Source: Liolophura sinensis | Taxonomy: Eukaryota; Mollusca; Polyplacophora; Chitonida; Chitonidae | NCBI RefSeq assembly: GCF_032854445.1 | Contig: NC_088303.1 | Location: forward strand, 2,237,501 to 2,301,500 | Reading direction: 5' to 3' | Length of the DNA: 64,000 nt | Shown: positions 63,052 to 64,000 of the stretch, in pieces | Numbering within the stretch: the stretch's first letter is position 1 | How the letters are laid out: each line of letters starts with the position of its first letter | Translations under genes and position numbers: made by a program | The notes under the pieces: generated by a model | What the model saw: the letters and a program-made list of their open reading frames with translations, nothing else | The model's database searches: none | Told to the model about the DNA's origin: nothing

Positions 63052-64000
63052 CTGTAACATGAAGGGAAAAGCATATATAGTACAATATGTAGCATTAATT
63101 TTATGACTATAGTAAATAATCATACTTTGTGTGTTGTATGCATGAAATAAAACAAGGCATTATAAGGACTGTGGTGTAGCCAGCATTCTACAATTATTAT
63201 CCACATCACAACTTTTATTAATACAAATACCTGTGGTACATGTACATTTAATGTTACATTGATAATTCTAGGATAAGAAATTTCCAGATCCAACTTCGCC
63301 GAATGTTTGTAGGACCTTGCTGACAATAGGCACTCAGCAGTGTGCTTAGGATCACTGGTCTTCCAACAATATGGAGTGCAAGTTTGTGTTTACATCAGAC
63401 ACTCTAGCTTCCTCCGCCCATAAAACACCTTCATGTAAGTTAAAAATTCTTGAGTATGGTGTTAAACAACAATCAAAGCCCTCTGACTTCAGCTCAATAC
63501 AGCACTAAAACAGAGATACACTACAATACAGCACTAGAACAGAGATACACTACAATACAGCACTAGAACAGAGATACACTACAGCTAAGCAGTTTTGGAA
63601 ATGTATGTATCAATAATTTAGCAAGTCAAGTATTAAACTACATGTTTGATCTGAGAATGTCAGTAGTCTGTCACACTGATAAAATATCTAATTAGGTCAT
63701 CATAACTGGCAGCACAAAACTGGACTAGCAGTTTGGAGACACTGTGTTGATTTGAAGATATTCAAGGTAAAAAAAAATTTTTTTAACTGATTGTGATATT
63801 TGTAAGTGGTGGAAACCAGAGTGTATCAAGTAAACCAGAGTGCCTGACTGCCACACACCAGGAACATGTATCTGACAAATCCGTGACTTAAAATTGCTGC
63901 CAGACTACATGTACATGTAGCAAGAGCTAGAGTCCAGTCTGGAACCTCATTATAGGCTTGTGAAATAATAAAGTGGAATATACCATCTAAGGGGCATAAC
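63052..64000. other. Intron upstream of W1, with SINE tail and short repeat
   Basis: A SINE-like 3' fragment (cttcctccgcccataaaaca, ttcttgagtatggtgttaaa) lies at about 63405-63475, followed by three and a half 28-bp copies of acaatacagcactagaacag at 63490-63583. No start-codon exon of Piezo is found. Confidence 0.55.

Overview
The window is eukaryotic and almost certainly from a mollusc or a close lophotrochozoan relative. It has short coding exons with GT-AG junctions, long AT-rich introns, a tRNA-derived SINE with an (AAAT)n tail, other dispersed repeats of a type I associate with mollusc genomes, and a degenerate retroelement that resembles a Naiad-type Penelope-like element. I cannot name the species.

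One protein-coding gene fills nearly the whole window. It is PIEZO, the mechanically gated cation channel, on the minus strand, so the N-terminus is at high coordinates. I place 46 coding exons between 63051 and 5875, about 6.69 kb of coding sequence or 2,230 codons. Each join keeps reading phase and has GT/AG borders, and the order of the peptides follows vertebrate PIEZO1 from the first membrane segment to the extracellular cap. The exon with the start Met (beyond 64000) and the last exons (rest of the cap, inner pore helix, C-terminal domain, below position 1) are not in the window.

Region by region: 1-2311 holds a broken retroelement on the plus strand. 2724-4983 is a 76-bp satellite in the large 3' intron. 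5875-10326 encodes the cap and outer pore helix, 10640-20416 the anchor and last membrane segments, 23443-28924 the beam, latch and cytosolic linkers, and 29353-63051 the membrane blade.

The introns are unusual. About 20 unrelated tandem arrays (units from 22 to 100 bp) make up roughly 28% of the window. Several touch an exon and carry in every unit a copy of the type of splice site they sit beside: donor-like sites in arrays next to a donor, acceptor-like sites in arrays next to an acceptor. In the clearest case about 43 copies of an 82-bp unit each contain the acceptor sequence of the exon they run into.

Four of five consecutive exons (31818-34201) hold seven one-base indels relative to the PIEZO reading frame. 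The other 42 exons are clean. This looks like a poor consensus patch or an allele-specific lesion, not a dead gene.
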